From Candidatus Aenigmatarchaeota archaeon (GTDB lineage Archaea > Aenigmatarchaeota > Aenigmatarchaeia > JACPZZ01), in assembly GCA_016202815.1 (NCBI GenBank), contig JACQNZ010000006.1:1-64000 (forward strand): a stretch of 64,000 nucleotides of DNA. The letters are read 5' to 3'. Made by a program: the position numbers and the translations under genes. Each line of letters begins with the position of its first letter. Position 1 is the stretch's first letter. The notes beneath the pieces were generated by a model. It worked only from the letters and a program-made list of their open reading frames with translations. It made no database searches and was not told the DNA's origin. Positions 49,044 through 58,411 of this stretch are shown here, piece after piece.

Positions 49044-49967
49044 TCAGCTCATCAGCAGGTCCAGAAGTTTTTTTTTCAGCCTCGGCAAATCTGCGCCAAC
49101 AACCCCGCGGACATTGCCGCTGTTGGTTAATTTTGTATGCGTCAAGCCTTTCTCATCCGTGTCTATTTCCACACGCCTGAAATCAAAATACTGTCCGAGG
49201 GCCATGGCACCCAAAGCCACCAAGTCGTACATCAATATTACAGGCTCGACGCCGGCCGGCAACACATTTTTCATGTGCCTGTCCCTTTGTTTTATCATTT
49301 TGAAAAGTTCTCTTTGTGCCTCGTTGCCTGAGCTAAGCGGTTCAAAGTCTTCAAGCGTTAGCCATCGGTAGCCTCCGACATTTTTTCCCACGATGTAAAT
49401 TTCTGCACCCGAGCTTAGCACGTCCCTCGCGGCATTTATGTCAAGCCTGAAATTGTGGTCAGGCCTTTTCTTGAGATGGTGCGGAGCGTTCGGCGATTCG
49501 TCATATTGACCCACATGGCCTCCCATCAGGAAAACTCTTTTCAATTTTTTCGGATCCGCTGATTTAAGGGTTTCAGCCACGTCTGTAAGCGGCGCTAAAG
49601 AAAGCAATGTGTAAGACCCGGGGTTCAAATTTATCTCATCCGCGGCGTACGCAACGCCGCCGGGATTTATTCCAAGCTCCCCGTCGCTGCTGCTGAGAGG
49701 CAGCCCGGCAACAAAATCGTACGCTGTTTCCTGCATGCGAAAATTACCGTCGTCTGTGCTTACGCCTTTGCCGTACCTCACTTCAACGCCCGGCCGGCCC
49801 GCTAGTCGCAAAAATTGTTTCGTGCCAGCCGCCTTTGTGCGCGCATCGTCGCACGTGGTCACTACCAGTCTTAGGTCTATGGAACCGGCTCTTGTGGAAG
49901 CATACAAAGCTGCGGCATCGTCGCTGTCGTCGAATATGTCCGTGTACATTATTAGGCGGTTGGCCAT
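49044..49967 (-). CDS. inosine/uridine-type nucleoside hydrolase
   Basis: 307 residues from the ATG at 49967 (MANRLIMYTD); the track start adds 14 residues. The family's Asp cluster DTDxxxDD appears as YTDIFDDSDDAAAL, which binds Ca and activates water. Other markers are LLSLAPLTDVAETL, KRVFLMGGHVGQYD, and DHNFRLDINAARDVL, with an Asp-containing C-terminal segment replaced by VIDTDEKG-like sequence. It splits nucleosides into base and ribose and would feed the purine and ribose-phosphate pools here. The substrate base is not predictable. Confidence 0.85.
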   Translation of the reverse strand: MANRLIMYTDIFDDSDDAAALYASTRAGSIDLRLVVTTCDDARTKAAGTKQFLRLAGRPGVEVRYGKGVSTDDGNFRMQETAYDFVAGLPLSSSDGELGINPGGVAYAADEINLNPGSYTLLSLAPLTDVAETLKSADPKKLKRVFLMGGHVGQYDESPNAPHHLKKRPDHNFRLDINAARDVLSSGAEIYIVGKNVGGYRWLTLEDFEPLSSGNEAQRELFKMIKQRDRHMKNVLPAGVEPVILMYDLVALGAMALGQYFDFRRVEIDTDEKGLTHTKLTNSGNVRGVVGADLPRLKKKLLDLLMS

Positions 49968-50001
49968 ACCAATAGCATGGATGGAAAGTCTTAAAAAGGC
50001 G

Positions 50002-53000
50002 CTAACCAACGTAACTTAACTGCTCTCTTAACTCGTCTTTCTGCTCGGCCTTCTTCATTTTTTCAAAAACCGCCTGATAGGCGCGCATCAATTCCGGCGA
50101 TAAGGACGGTTTAATCACTTTCATCATCCCTTCGAAATGCCTCCATTTAACTTCTTTCGCCTTTATGTCCTCGCGCAAAGCTGCGATCGCAGCCTCGCGG
50201 CACAGCGCCTCGATATCCGCGCCGGAATAACCTTCCGTTTCCTTTGCCAATTTGTCAATAGCGACGTCCTTGCTTAACGGCATGTCTTTTGTGTGAACCT
50301 CAAAAATCTTTTCCCTGTTCGCAGCGTCTGGTGCGCTCACAAGTATATGACGGTCGAAACGGCCTGGCCGGAGCAGCGCCGGATCAAGTATGTCCGGCCG
50401 GTTCGTAGCAGCGATGATAATAACATCATGCAAATCTTCCAGCCCGGACATTTCCGTTAGCAATTGTGAGACAACCTGTTCCGTTACGCGTGATCCCATT
50501 TCCAATCCGCGTCTAGGAGCCAAGGCGTCGATCTCGTCAAAGAACACGATCGCAGGAGAGACTTGGCGCGCGCGCCTGAATATTTCGCGCACAGCCTTTT
50601 CGCTTTCGCCGACCCATTTTGATAACAGCTCCGGCCCTTTGACAGATATGAAATTCAAACCTGCTTCGTTGGCCACAGCTTTAACGATCATCGTTTTTCC
50701 GCATCCCGGCGGGCCGTATAGCAAGACGCCATGCGGCGGCTTTATGCCCATTTTTTTGAACGCGTCCGGATGCTGCAATGGCCATTCGATAACCTCCTGA
50801 AGCCGTTCTTTTAGATCCTCCAACCCGCCTATGTCAGACCATTTCACGTTCGGAATTTCCACCAGAACCTCCCTCATCGCAGACGGTTCGACAATCTTAA
50901 GCGCGTTTTCAAAATCAACCGAAGTAACAATAAGTTTTTCCATTATTTCCACTGGTATTTCGCCTTCTTCCCTCCATCTTATTTCCGGCAACACACGGCG
51001 TAAAACGGATATCGCCGCCTCTTTAGCCAGCGCCTCGACATCCGCTCCGACAAAGCCGTGCGTTCGGGCGGCTAAATCGTCGATGCTGACGCTTTTATCA
51101 AGCGGCATGTTTCTTGTGTGGATCTGCAGGACCTCACGCCGCCCTTTGCGGTCCGGTACGCCTATTTCGACCTCTCTGTCGAAACGTCCCGGCCTTCGCA
51201 ATGCGGGATCGATTGCGTTTTCGCGGTTCGTCGCAGCGATTACGACAACACGCCCGCGCTTTCTCATGCCATCCATCAATGAAAGCAACTGGGCAACAAC
51301 GCGCCGCTCGACCTCGCCCGTTACCTCCTCTCTTTTTGGCGCAATGGCATCAACCTCGTCTATGAAAACGACACTCGGCGCGTTTTTTTCGGCATCCTCG
51401 AAAATTTTGCGTAAATTTTCCTCCGACTGGCCGTACCATTTGCTGTTGTGCATAACATGGCCATGTGCAGTTATGAAATTATCCGATAATGTGCCGAAAT
51501 CGTATAGAATTTTTTCTTGGTTTATTTTATTTATAGAAACCACTGTGTCCAGGAGTAATTTTCTATTTATTAAATTTTCTACAAACATTATGAAACTTTT
51601 TTCGGATTCGTTCATTTCATTTCTTTTATTTTTTGTTAATTCCAATAAAGTTTCCAAAGTAAATACAGTAGGCCTTTTTCTAAGGTTAATGTAAGGTTCA
51701 ATCTTTAAGTTATTTCCATACGCGATTTTATGATTTTTAAAAATGTCCTTGAACATTCTTATCAAATCTTCAGGCACATATTCGTATGAACGGTCAGAAC
51801 TCATAACATTATAGTCAGTCAAAGCTAAGCTGTCTAACAATTTCTTGAAATGCTGTAAATTGTACTTGCCTTTTAATATTAATTTGTACATGTCGCTGAA
51901 TTTATTTTTGTGTTTTACCGGACCATTGAAAATAACACCCCTTGAAAATCCAGCTTTCATCAATAATTCCAAAGCTTTTTTGTCGACGCTGTAAACGATG
52001 AGTGAGTGTGCGCCTTTTGTTCCATCTGTTACCAGCAAGCCTAAGATAAAAGCTGCATACAACTTGCTATCAAATTTAGCCATCCAGCTCTGTAAAAATT
52101 CTATATAATCTTTTTTGCCAGACTTGAATCCGAGGAAGTTCATGAATTTTACAAGTTCTGTGGAATAAATTACGGTTCTGTCGGCTTTTTCGTCCAGGTA
52201 TTGTTTGAAGTTGTTGATACCAAAAGTCTCCTCGGAAAATTTCATAAATTTATCGTGTAGTGTGCGATTCTTTCCGGTAAATGTTATGTTGTCGTCGCCT
52301 ACGTGGCCATCGCCAGCTATTAATCCTAAAAGGAATGATAGTTTTTCGTCGAATTTTTCTGGGATTTTTATTTTTCCGGAGCTTTTGTAATCTATCGTAG
52401 GTTTATCTAATTCTGATATAACTTGGGTTACAGCATATTCATCCTCTTTCAGGAAAGGCGGAGTTTTCCAGGATATCCCGGATTTGGAAAATATCAAAAT
52501 AGGATGGTTAGACGAGACTTCATAATCTGCGGTCCCGAATTTTACCTCATAATAATAAGGTGCCTTTACTTGTGTTGTTTCGATTATAGTTGTGTCATCT
52601 TTCTTTAGGGACGGATTATTCATGCCCAGTAAATTTCCATTCGCCGCATAGGATGTATGGTTATCACCGCTTCCTATGACATTTCGTTTGCTTGTTTCAA
52701 AAATTTCCTTGGCAGTTTTTATTCCTCCGGATGATATCAAGGGGGTATTTTCCGAAACGCACATTATTTCCGGCCCGCTTATTGTTAAGAAATTCGCACC
52801 GGATTCGTTTGCAACAGCCCGCGCTAACAAGGTCTTTCCGGTCCCGGGCGGGCCGTACAGCAGGATCCCTTTCGGCGGTTCTATGCCGAGGCGCTCGAAC
52901 AATTCCGGATGTCGTAACGGCAATTCTACCATTTCCCTGATTTTTTGTATCGCGTCGCCCAGCCCGCCGATGTCTTCGTAAGTTACGGAAGGAATTTTCT

Positions 53001-53607
53001 TTTCGTCGACCTCTACCGCTTCAGTCAATAATTCCATTTCCGTTAAATCTGTGACTTTGACAATCCCCTCGGGTTGCGTTTTTACAACCATTAATTTTAT
53101 GTCGCCCGGAAAGCCTATCGGCAGGCCGAAAAAGAAATTCTCGACATCGACACCGAAAAACTCATCGAACATCGTGTTAGTTCGTTTGCGGTAAACGGGC
53201 GATGGTGATATTATATCGCCTTTAACGAGCGGCCTCATTATCAGGTTTTGCCGCAGCAAATTCGGGCTTACCGTTAGCAAAATGCCTTTTTGCGCGGGTG
53301 CCAGGACAACTTTTTTCGCCTCTTTCGTTTCCGCCTTGCGGATCTTTACCATTTCGCCCAGTCCGACGGACGCGTTCATCCTGAGCAGCCCGTCCATTCG
53401 TACGATATTCAGCCCGACGTCAGCGGGGTAGGCGCGAACAGCGATCGCTGCTGTTTTTTTCTGGTTTTCAAGCTCGACAACATCGCCTTCCCGGATGTTC
53501 AGGGACTTCATCGCGGTCATGTCCATCCTGACTATGCCCCGGCCGACTTCGGACCTGTTCGTTAATTCGCCGACCTTCAGCTTGATCTCTACTTTTTCTT
53601 CTTTCAT
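50002..53607 (-). CDS. cdc48: CDC48/VCP-type AAA+ ATPase containing an intein
   Basis: 1201 codons, of which 439 are an intein, leaving a 762-residue CDC48, the normal size. The N-domain (residues 1-200) has the double-psi barrel; D1 has Walker A GPPGTGKT and Walker [16 protein letters not shown]2 has GPPGCGKT and [14 protein letters not shown]. The protein unfolds substrates, typically for the proteasome. The intein splits D1 after SGPEIM and the extein resumes [11 protein letters not shown], so activity depends on splicing. Unlike eukaryotic p97, the C-terminal tail is short (REQLSYVG) but keeps the hydrophobic-Tyr-x end seen in archaeal proteasome activators. Confidence 0.96.
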   Translation of the reverse strand: MKEEKVEIKLKVGELTNRSEVGRGIVRMDMTAMKSLNIREGDVVELENQKKTAAIAVRAYPADVGLNIVRMDGLLRMNASVGLGEMVKIRKAETKEAKKVVLAPAQKGILLTVSPNLLRQNLIMRPLVKGDIISPSPVYRKRTNTMFDEFFGVDVENFFFGLPIGFPGDIKLMVVKTQPEGIVKVTDLTEMELLTEAVEVDEKKIPSVTYEDIGGLGDAIQKIREMVELPLRHPELFERLGIEPPKGILLYGPPGTGKTLLARAVANESGANFLTISGPEIMCVSENTPLISSGGIKTAKEIFETSKRNVIGSGDNHTSYAANGNLLGMNNPSLKKDDTTIIETTQVKAPYYYEVKFGTADYEVSSNHPILIFSKSGISWKTPPFLKEDEYAVTQVISELDKPTIDYKSSGKIKIPEKFDEKLSFLLGLIAGDGHVGDDNITFTGKNRTLHDKFMKFSEETFGINNFKQYLDEKADRTVIYSTELVKFMNFLGFKSGKKDYIEFLQSWMAKFDSKLYAAFILGLLVTDGTKGAHSLIVYSVDKKALELLMKAGFSRGVIFNGPVKHKNKFSDMYKLILKGKYNLQHFKKLLDSLALTDYNVMSSDRSYEYVPEDLIRMFKDIFKNHKIAYGNNLKIEPYINLRKRPTVFTLETLLELTKNKRNEMNESEKSFIMFVENLINRKLLLDTVVSINKINQEKILYDFGTLSDNFITAHGHVMHNSKWYGQSEENLRKIFEDAEKNAPSVVFIDEVDAIAPKREEVTGEVERRVVAQLLSLMDGMRKRGRVVVIAATNRENAIDPALRRPGRFDREVEIGVPDRKGRREVLQIHTRNMPLDKSVSIDDLAARTHGFVGADVEALAKEAAISVLRRVLPEIRWREEGEIPVEIMEKLIVTSVDFENALKIVEPSAMREVLVEIPNVKWSDIGGLEDLKERLQEVIEWPLQHPDAFKKMGIKPPHGVLLYGPPGCGKTMIVKAVANEAGLNFISVKGPELLSKWVGESEKAVREIFRRARQVSPAIVFFDEIDALAPRRGLEMGSRVTEQVVSQLLTEMSGLEDLHDVIIIAATNRPDILDPALLRPGRFDRHILVSAPDAANREKIFEVHTKDMPLSKDVAIDKLAKETEGYSGADIEALCREAAIAALREDIKAKEVKWRHFEGMMKVIKPSLSPELMRAYQAVFEKMKKAEQKDELREQLSYVG
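51445..52761 (-). mobile_element. intein with LAGLIDADG homing endonuclease in cdc48
   Basis: 439 residues. It starts with Cys (CVSENTPLI, block A), has [21 protein letters not shown] (block B, with the T/N..H residues), two LAGLIDADG helices ([12 protein letters not shown] and [13 protein letters not shown]) and ends in VMHN followed by Ser of the host, the classical splice junction. The inserted DNA is visibly richer in A+T than the flanking cdc48 sequence, suggesting recent arrival. The endonuclease acidic residues are present, so mobility is plausible. Confidence 0.95.
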
Positions 53608-53630
53608 GCAAAATCACTGTAATACATATT

Positions 53631-54002
53631 TCATTCTTCGCTTAAATCGCTCTCATTCGCCTTTTTTTCGAGCAGGCGCACCTCGTCCGGCGTCAGCAAA
53701 ACTTGGAACGTTTTCCAATGGACCTTGTTCTCCCATCCGTCAAAGTAATCCAGCACCCTTTGCATCTCTTCCATCGCGACTATGAAAACTGAATTGTCAA
53801 CTTTTATGTGCGGTACCTCGTTCATGACACCTTCCCTGTGGTAATGGTAAACGCTGTTATTTTTTTTTATAACCTGTTCCCAGCCGTAAAGGCCGCGAAA
53901 AAATTTGTTTCTCTCATAACTTGAGCCAAATTTGGAACAGTCCATGTCAAATGATATCAGCACAGCCGTGCTATTCCCGTCTTTCCTGATCTCTATCCTC
54001 AT
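53631..54002 (-). CDS. unrecognised small protein, possibly ferredoxin-like fold
   Basis: 123 residues. MRIEIRKDGNSTAVLISFDMD gives two strands, then SKFGSSYERNKFFRGLYGWEQVIKKNNSVYHYHREG and a repeat of strands HIKVDNSVFIVAMEEMQRVLDYFDGW. A beta-alpha-beta-beta-alpha-beta plan with RNKFFRGLYGW after the first strands recalls Cas2/VapD-type folds, but the match is too weak to claim and no cas genes are nearby. The tail is acidic and helical. A 48-residue gene ends nine bases upstream, so the two form an operon. Confidence 0.45.
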   Translation of the reverse strand: MRIEIRKDGNSTAVLISFDMDCSKFGSSYERNKFFRGLYGWEQVIKKNNSVYHYHREGVMNEVPHIKVDNSVFIVAMEEMQRVLDYFDGWENKVHWKTFQVLLTPDEVRLLEKKANESDLSEE

Positions 54003-54011
54003 TTAGATCGC

Positions 54012-54158
54012 CTAGTTGTCCTGAAGGTTGATTTTGTCCTTGTTCAGATTCAGCAGTGCCATGAACGCCTCTGCCCTTGTGTCGAATATGGCAAACACGG
54101 GAGTTTCGCCTATCGACTGTATCGTGACCTGTTGCTTTTTCGGGGGCAAAGTTTCCAT
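54012..54158 (-). CDS. 48-residue ORF upstream of the small protein gene
   Basis: Below the track cutoff. From the ATG at 54158: METLPPKKQQVTIQSIGETP, then VFAIFDTRAEAFMALLNLNK and DKINLQDN. GTGAT five bases upstream is a plausible ribosome-binding site, and an AT-rich promoter-like region (54170-54225) precedes it. Its stop lies nine bases before the start of the 123-residue gene. Small partner genes in such pairs are often antitoxins or chaperones, but nothing here confirms that. Confidence 0.5.
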   Translation of the reverse strand: METLPPKKQQVTIQSIGETPVFAIFDTRAEAFMALLNLNKDKINLQDN

Positions 54159-54229
54159 GTCATCACAATTTGTGTATACTTGATCTAAAATATGTCGGCA
54201 CAGGTATTTAAATTTATGGTTTAGTTAAT

Positions 54230-54841
54230 CTAAACTTTCCCGTGCCTTTTCAGGTGCTTCCAGGCCAGGAAAGCTGCAAACAGCAAGACAGCCAAAACAA
54301 TGGCTATGTCCAGCAACTCGCTGTACTTTTTGACCAGGCCCCAATTTTCCCTCAGTTGCATGCCGGTCCACAAAAGGAACGTGTTCCACACGGTCGCCCC
54401 TGCAAGAGTTACTCCAATGAAGCGTCTTAGGTTCATCTTGGCAAGTCCGGCCGGCAGCGAGATTAAATGACGTATAACAGGTATGAAGCGGCCGGCAAAA
54501 ACCGTTGAATCGCCGTGCTTCCTAAACCACTTTTCCGTCCAGCTTAGTTCGGTTTTGTCGAGAAGAAACAGCCTGCCGAACCTGTGCACCATTTCCCTTT
54601 CTCCATGGTATGCTATGAAATACGAAACCAACGAGCCCGTGATTGACGCAAAGCTGCTGATCAAAACGACAAGAAGGAAATTCATCCTGCCGTCCGCCAC
54701 TAAAAAACCGGCAAAAGGCATGACAAGTTCGCTTGGCACAGGCGCTACCATGCTTTCAAGCGTCATCAGGGCAAAAATTCCAAAATAACCCGTGGAACCT
54801 ATCAGGCCCGTGAAAATTTCGCTTAGCTGTTCGAAAAGCAT
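54230..54841 (-). CDS. DedA-family membrane protein
   Basis: 203 residues with the DedA/SNARE-associated pattern: ALMTLESMVAPVPSELVMPFAGFLVADG, then GSLVSYFIAYHGEREMVHRFGR and FAGRFIPVIRHLISLPAGLAKM, which contains the conserved Arg residues of the transport core, and four to five membrane helices. Recent work on the superfamily points to polyprenyl-phosphate or phospholipid translocation; the specific substrate here is unknown. Single gene, divergent from the APC transporter. Confidence 0.92.
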   Translation of the reverse strand: MLFEQLSEIFTGLIGSTGYFGIFALMTLESMVAPVPSELVMPFAGFLVADGRMNFLLVVLISSFASITGSLVSYFIAYHGEREMVHRFGRLFLLDKTELSWTEKWFRKHGDSTVFAGRFIPVIRHLISLPAGLAKMNLRRFIGVTLAGATVWNTFLLWTGMQLRENWGLVKKYSELLDIAIVLAVLLFAAFLAWKHLKRHGKV

Positions 54842-54908
54842 TATTATCCCGTTTCAGATGAATTTGTATGATCTATGATTTAAACAAAAGAAGGCAAACA
54901 ATTAAATT

Positions 54909-56714
54909 GTGGCCGGTAAAAAACTGGAAAAAGAATTGACGCTTTTTAACGCTATTCTTTACGGCGTCGGTGTTATCCTTGGCGCAGGCATCTATGTCCT
55001 TATCGGGCAAGGGGCGGCGATCGCCGGCAACGCATTGTGGATTTCTTTCGTCGTCGCCGCTTTCATAGCAGCGTTCACCGGGTTTAGCTACGCTGAATTG
55101 GCGGGCATGTTCCCGCGCAACGCAGCGGAATACGTCTACACGAAAAACGCGTTCAGGAACAATTCCCTCGCGTTTATCGCGCAATGGATAATGCTATTCA
55201 CCCTCATTGTAAGCGCCGCGACCGTCGCGCTGGGATTCGGCGGGTATTTTTCGGTGTTAACAGGCGTACAGCCGCCTGTTGCGGCAGCCGCGTTGATCGC
55301 GGTGTTGTCCGTTATCAACTACAGGGGCATAAGGCTATCCACGCGCTTTAACACGTTTTCCACAATCACGGAAATTTCAGGCCTCGTCCTGGTCGTTGTC
55401 GCAGGCACATTTTTCATAGGAAAAACGAAAGTAGACATGTTCTACTCGCCCTCGGGCATGCAGGGCATATTTTCTGCGGCGTCCCTGATATTTTTTGCGT
55501 ACATTGGGTTCGAGGAAATAGTCAACCTGTCCGAAGACACGAAAAAAGCCAGAAACATTGTCCCTAAGGCACTGGTAATTTCGCTTGCAATATCAACCTT
55601 GTTCTACATACTCGTTTCGTTGTCATCGGTCAGCATTCTCGGCGCCGACAGGCTGGGGGCGTCAAAAGCGCCATTGGCGGACGTGATTTCTGCGGTTTTT
55701 CCTTCGGGGGGCCTTTTGATGTCGTTAATAGCCCTTTTCGCAACAGCCAACACAGTCATGGTCATAATGCTCGTTGCATCGAGGATGATATATGGACTGG
55801 CCCGCAATAATTCCATGCCGGCTGTCTTGGGCAGGATAGGCCCGACCGGGACGCCTCATGTATCGATTGCCGTCGTGTTAATGTTCTCGCTGTTATCGCT
55901 CCTTTTTGGGGGCATAAAAACCATAGCGTTGCTGACAGACCTGGGTATCTTCACAGTTTACATCCTCATCAACTTGTCCCTGATAATCCTGCGTTACAAA
56001 AAGCCGGCAATAAAAGGGACTTTCAGGTCACCGCTGAATTTTGGCAGGTTTCCGGTGTTGGCTTTGTTTGGCATTTTAAGCAGCGCTTACATGCTTACCC
56101 ATTTTCCGGCAGAACTTTTCGTTATAGAGTCCGGCATCATATTGGTTGGCCTCGTGCTTTACAAGTCGTTCAGGAAAGTTGTTGCTACGAAAAGAAAATT
56201 TTATGCAGACCTTTTCAGGAAGTCCCTGGATGCCATAAGCGGTGCGGATTTATTTAAGGAAACATTAAAGTATCCTATGGAAGTTTCCTCAATAATGATA
56301 CGCGACGTGAAGACAGTTTCACCCCGGGACAACGTGAAGAAGATCGTGGGCATAATGAACCGCCACAGGCTGGGTTCTTTGGTCGTTATCGAAAACGACA
56401 AGCCTACGGGCATAATCACAGAAAGGGACATACTCAGGAAAGTAGTTTCTAAGAACTTGGTGCCGGAAGACGTTACGGCGCAGGACATAATGACAAAAAG
56501 CCTTGCAACAGTCAATCCTGCGGACAGCGTTGTTGATGCCATAGAGCTGATGGCTTCCAGAAACATTAAAAAACTGCCCGTTGTCGACAACGGCGAATTG
56601 GTGGGGATAATAACGGCCAGCGACATCCTAAAAAGCGGTGAAGAAATAGAATACGCCGTGCTAAAAAAATTGGCGAAGTTCCTGCCAGTTTCCCGGACTG
56701 CGGCCGCGGGCTAG
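54909..56714 (+). CDS. APC-family amino acid transporter with C-terminal CBS pair
   Basis: 601 residues from a GTG start. Twelve membrane segments; TM1 carries the broken-helix motif GVGVILGAGIYVLIGQ and TM6 the FFAYIGFEEIVNLSEDTK segment of APC carriers. Residues about 455-585 hold two CBS motifs (MIRDVKTVSPRDNVKKIVGI..GIITERDILRKV and IMTKSLATVNPADSVVDAI..GIITASDILKS), which commonly bind adenosine nucleotides and may gate transport by energy state. The combination is fairly rare but known in archaea. Confidence 0.9.
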   Translation: MAGKKLEKELTLFNAILYGVGVILGAGIYVLIGQGAAIAGNALWISFVVAAFIAAFTGFSYAELAGMFPRNAAEYVYTKNAFRNNSLAFIAQWIMLFTLIVSAATVALGFGGYFSVLTGVQPPVAAAALIAVLSVINYRGIRLSTRFNTFSTITEISGLVLVVVAGTFFIGKTKVDMFYSPSGMQGIFSAASLIFFAYIGFEEIVNLSEDTKKARNIVPKALVISLAISTLFYILVSLSSVSILGADRLGASKAPLADVISAVFPSGGLLMSLIALFATANTVMVIMLVASRMIYGLARNNSMPAVLGRIGPTGTPHVSIAVVLMFSLLSLLFGGIKTIALLTDLGIFTVYILINLSLIILRYKKPAIKGTFRSPLNFGRFPVLALFGILSSAYMLTHFPAELFVIESGIILVGLVLYKSFRKVVATKRKFYADLFRKSLDAISGADLFKETLKYPMEVSSIMIRDVKTVSPRDNVKKIVGIMNRHRLGSLVVIENDKPTGIITERDILRKVVSKNLVPEDVTAQDIMTKSLATVNPADSVVDAIELMASRNIKKLPVVDNGELVGIITASDILKSGEEIEYAVLKKLAKFLPVSRTAAAG

Positions 56715-56722
56715 ACCAGGCT

Positions 56723-56967
56723 GTGGGTGATTTCATGACCGGCATGAAAGAAACCGAAAAAGAGCTTGCTGTTTCAATGGAAATTCCGGGCGCAAAAGAG
56801 GATGACATACGGATACACCTGACGGAAAAAGAGTTGAAGGTGCAGGCCGAAAGCGGGGAAGAATCAAAAATCAGGCGGAGAGGTACATTAGGGAAGAAAA
56901 ATCTTACGAAAGTTTCTACAGGGAGATAACCCTGCCGTGCCGAATAATCCCAAACAAAAACGACTAA
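56723..56967 (+). pseudogene. broken small heat-shock protein (hsp20)
   Basis: The frame from GTG 56723 encodes an Hsp20 alpha-crystallin start (LAVSMEIPGAKEDDIRIHLTEKELKVQAES). After GEESKI the frame is lost; the +1-shifted frame then reads ERYIREEKSYESFYREITLP, the expected continuation. Restoring one A in the AAAAA run at about 56866 joins them as SKNQAERYIREEKSY. The alpha-crystallin domain then stops early (CRIIPNKND), without the usual C-terminal strands. Loss of one base plus truncation indicates a pseudogene unless the sequence is wrong at the A-run. Confidence 0.75.
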
Positions 56968-57296
56968 TTTCCCGACGCGATCGAGTACACGGCTTTTACC
57001 GCCGCTATCGCTGCGGCCGGCGCCACAAAAATGACCATGTTACCGAACATCTTTTGCAAAACGCTTCCGAAAACCGGGACAGAATCGAAATTAGCATTAC
57101 CCACGGCAAGCATCGCTATGGCAGCTACCAGGAAGTGGGTTATATCCTTGTCGCTGACGTTTAACAGCCCGACAATTATGCCCAGCAGGACTAAGATGGT
57201 CTTTAGCAAGGCAGCGTCCGCACTGATGAAAGCAGACAGGACAGCAATCGCTGACCCGAGTATGAAAGCCCATGTTCCCAGTTTGTCGTAATCCAT
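56964..57296 (-). CDS. small membrane protein, unknown
   Basis: 110 residues with four hydrophobic segments: LGTWAFILGSAIAVLSAFI, ALLKTILVLLGIIVGLLNVS, THFLVAAIAMLAVG and MVIFVAPAAAIAAVKAVYSIA. Few charged residues and no motif I recognise. Its stop overlaps the end of the hsp20 pseudogene by four bases on the opposite strand, and its start faces the zinc-ribbon gene at 57363 across about 60 bases. Function unknown. Confidence 0.7.
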   Translation of the reverse strand: MDYDKLGTWAFILGSAIAVLSAFISADAALLKTILVLLGIIVGLLNVSDKDITHFLVAAIAMLAVGNANFDSVPVFGSVLQKMFGNMVIFVAPAAAIAAVKAVYSIASGN

Positions 57297-57362
57297 GGTA
57301 ACCCTTATTAATTACGTTCTGCCCAGAGTTTATATAAATATCGCGTTCCCGATTTGATTGGT

Positions 57363-57674
57363 ATGAAAAGGATTTTTCCCAACCCGGTATTCGTAGGGGC
57401 TGCCGCGGGCCTTGCATCAGCTATAGGACTTGTTTACTATGCGTCCAGGGCGGTTTCACCCGGCATTTTGGGCACGCTCGCGATAACTGTGATAGCGGTC
57501 TTGTTCGGCATTTTTATCGGCCTTTCTTCGGCGACACTTTCGATCCTGTTGAACGCCAAAAAATTCTTCGGCGGTTCCGAATGTAATAACTGCGGCAACG
57601 AAACACCGGTAAACGCAAGCTTCTGCCCGCACTGCGGGAAAAGGCCGGTATATTTCAAAATGATCAGGTTATGA
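57363..57674 (+). CDS. two-helix membrane protein with zinc ribbon
   Basis: 103 residues from the ATG at 57363 (the track start adds three). Two hydrophobic segments (VFVGAAAGLASAIGLVYYA and ILGTLAITVIAVLFGIFIGLS) are followed by CNNCGNETPVNASFCPHCGK, a zinc ribbon of the kind that sits at protein ends in archaea. TTTATATAAATA lies at the right place for a TATA box. The stop overlaps the radB start (ATGA), so the two are co-expressed. Function unknown. Confidence 0.75.
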   Translation: MKRIFPNPVFVGAAAGLASAIGLVYYASRAVSPGILGTLAITVIAVLFGIFIGLSSATLSILLNAKKFFGGSECNNCGNETPVNASFCPHCGKRPVYFKMIRL

Positions 57675-58408
57675 GTACGGAAAATGAACAGGGCGTGCAG
57701 AAAGGGTTTTCCATTAAATTGCGCCTTGCAAAACCTCTGGATAACCTTTTGCTCGGGGGCGTTGAAGCCGGCGCGCTGACAAATTTTTGCGGCCCGCCAG
57801 GAACAGGCAAAACCAACATTTGCATGTTGGCTGCGATCAACGCCGTTGCCGCAGGCAAAAAAGTCATTTACATAGACACCGAAGGCGGCTTCTCCTTTGA
57901 ACGTTTTAAACAATTGGCAGCGGAAAATACGGATTCTGTGCTCAACGAAATAATTTTTTTCGAGCCGAGGAACTTCAAGGAACAGGAAGAGGCCATAAAA
58001 AAGTGCAAATCGCTTGTCGATAAAGGCGGGATCGGCCTTGTGGTCTTGGACTCTTCCGTTGCGTTGTACCGGCTGGAATACGCTGAAACAGACGATGTGA
58101 TGAAAGCGAACAAGACGCTGGGTATCCATTTGTCAATACTGTCCGCGGTCGCCAGAGATTTCAAAATTCCGGTGATAATAACAACGCATGTGTTCAGGAA
58201 AAACGATTCCGAACTGCTGGACGTTATCGGCGGCGACGCGATGAAATACTGGTGCAAGTCGATAATACTGATAGAAAAATCCGGCAGTATGGGCGAAAGA
58301 AGCGCAACGATAGTTAAACATCGCTCGATGCCCGAAGGCAAGTCCGTTAATTTTCTGTTAACAGACAGCGGCATCGAGTCCGTGGAAAAGAAGTTTGGGA
58401 TATTTTAA
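57671..58408 (+). CDS. radB: RadB, RecA-family recombinase paralog
   Basis: 245 residues, the compact archaeal RadB size without the Rad51 N-terminal domain. Walker A is [11 protein letters not shown], Walker B GIGLVVLDSSVALYR, and IYIDTEGGFSFERF is the region before the ATPase Glu. The protein assists RadA in recombination and often binds Holliday-junction enzymes. It starts on the ATGA overlap with the zinc-ribbon gene. Confidence 0.95.
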   Translation: MSTENEQGVQKGFSIKLRLAKPLDNLLLGGVEAGALTNFCGPPGTGKTNICMLAAINAVAAGKKVIYIDTEGGFSFERFKQLAAENTDSVLNEIIFFEPRNFKEQEEAIKKCKSLVDKGGIGLVVLDSSVALYRLEYAETDDVMKANKTLGIHLSILSAVARDFKIPVIITTHVFRKNDSELLDVIGGDAMKYWCKSIILIEKSGSMGERSATIVKHRSMPEGKSVNFLLTDSGIESVEKKFGIF

Positions 58409-58411
58409 TTG

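Noticed and set aside
50831-51694. 287-residue plus-strand ORF
   Set aside because: Antisense to cdc48 and its intein; low-complexity Ser/Thr-rich translation typical of a shadow frame.
53631-54002. Cas2 protein
   Set aside because: Only a vague fold resemblance; no repeats, cas1 or other CRISPR genes are in the window.
56860-56900. A BHB intron in the hsp20 gene, by analogy with rnhB
   Set aside because: The frame break is fixed by one base in an A-run, there is no extra segment to remove, and no bulge-helix-bulge is visible.
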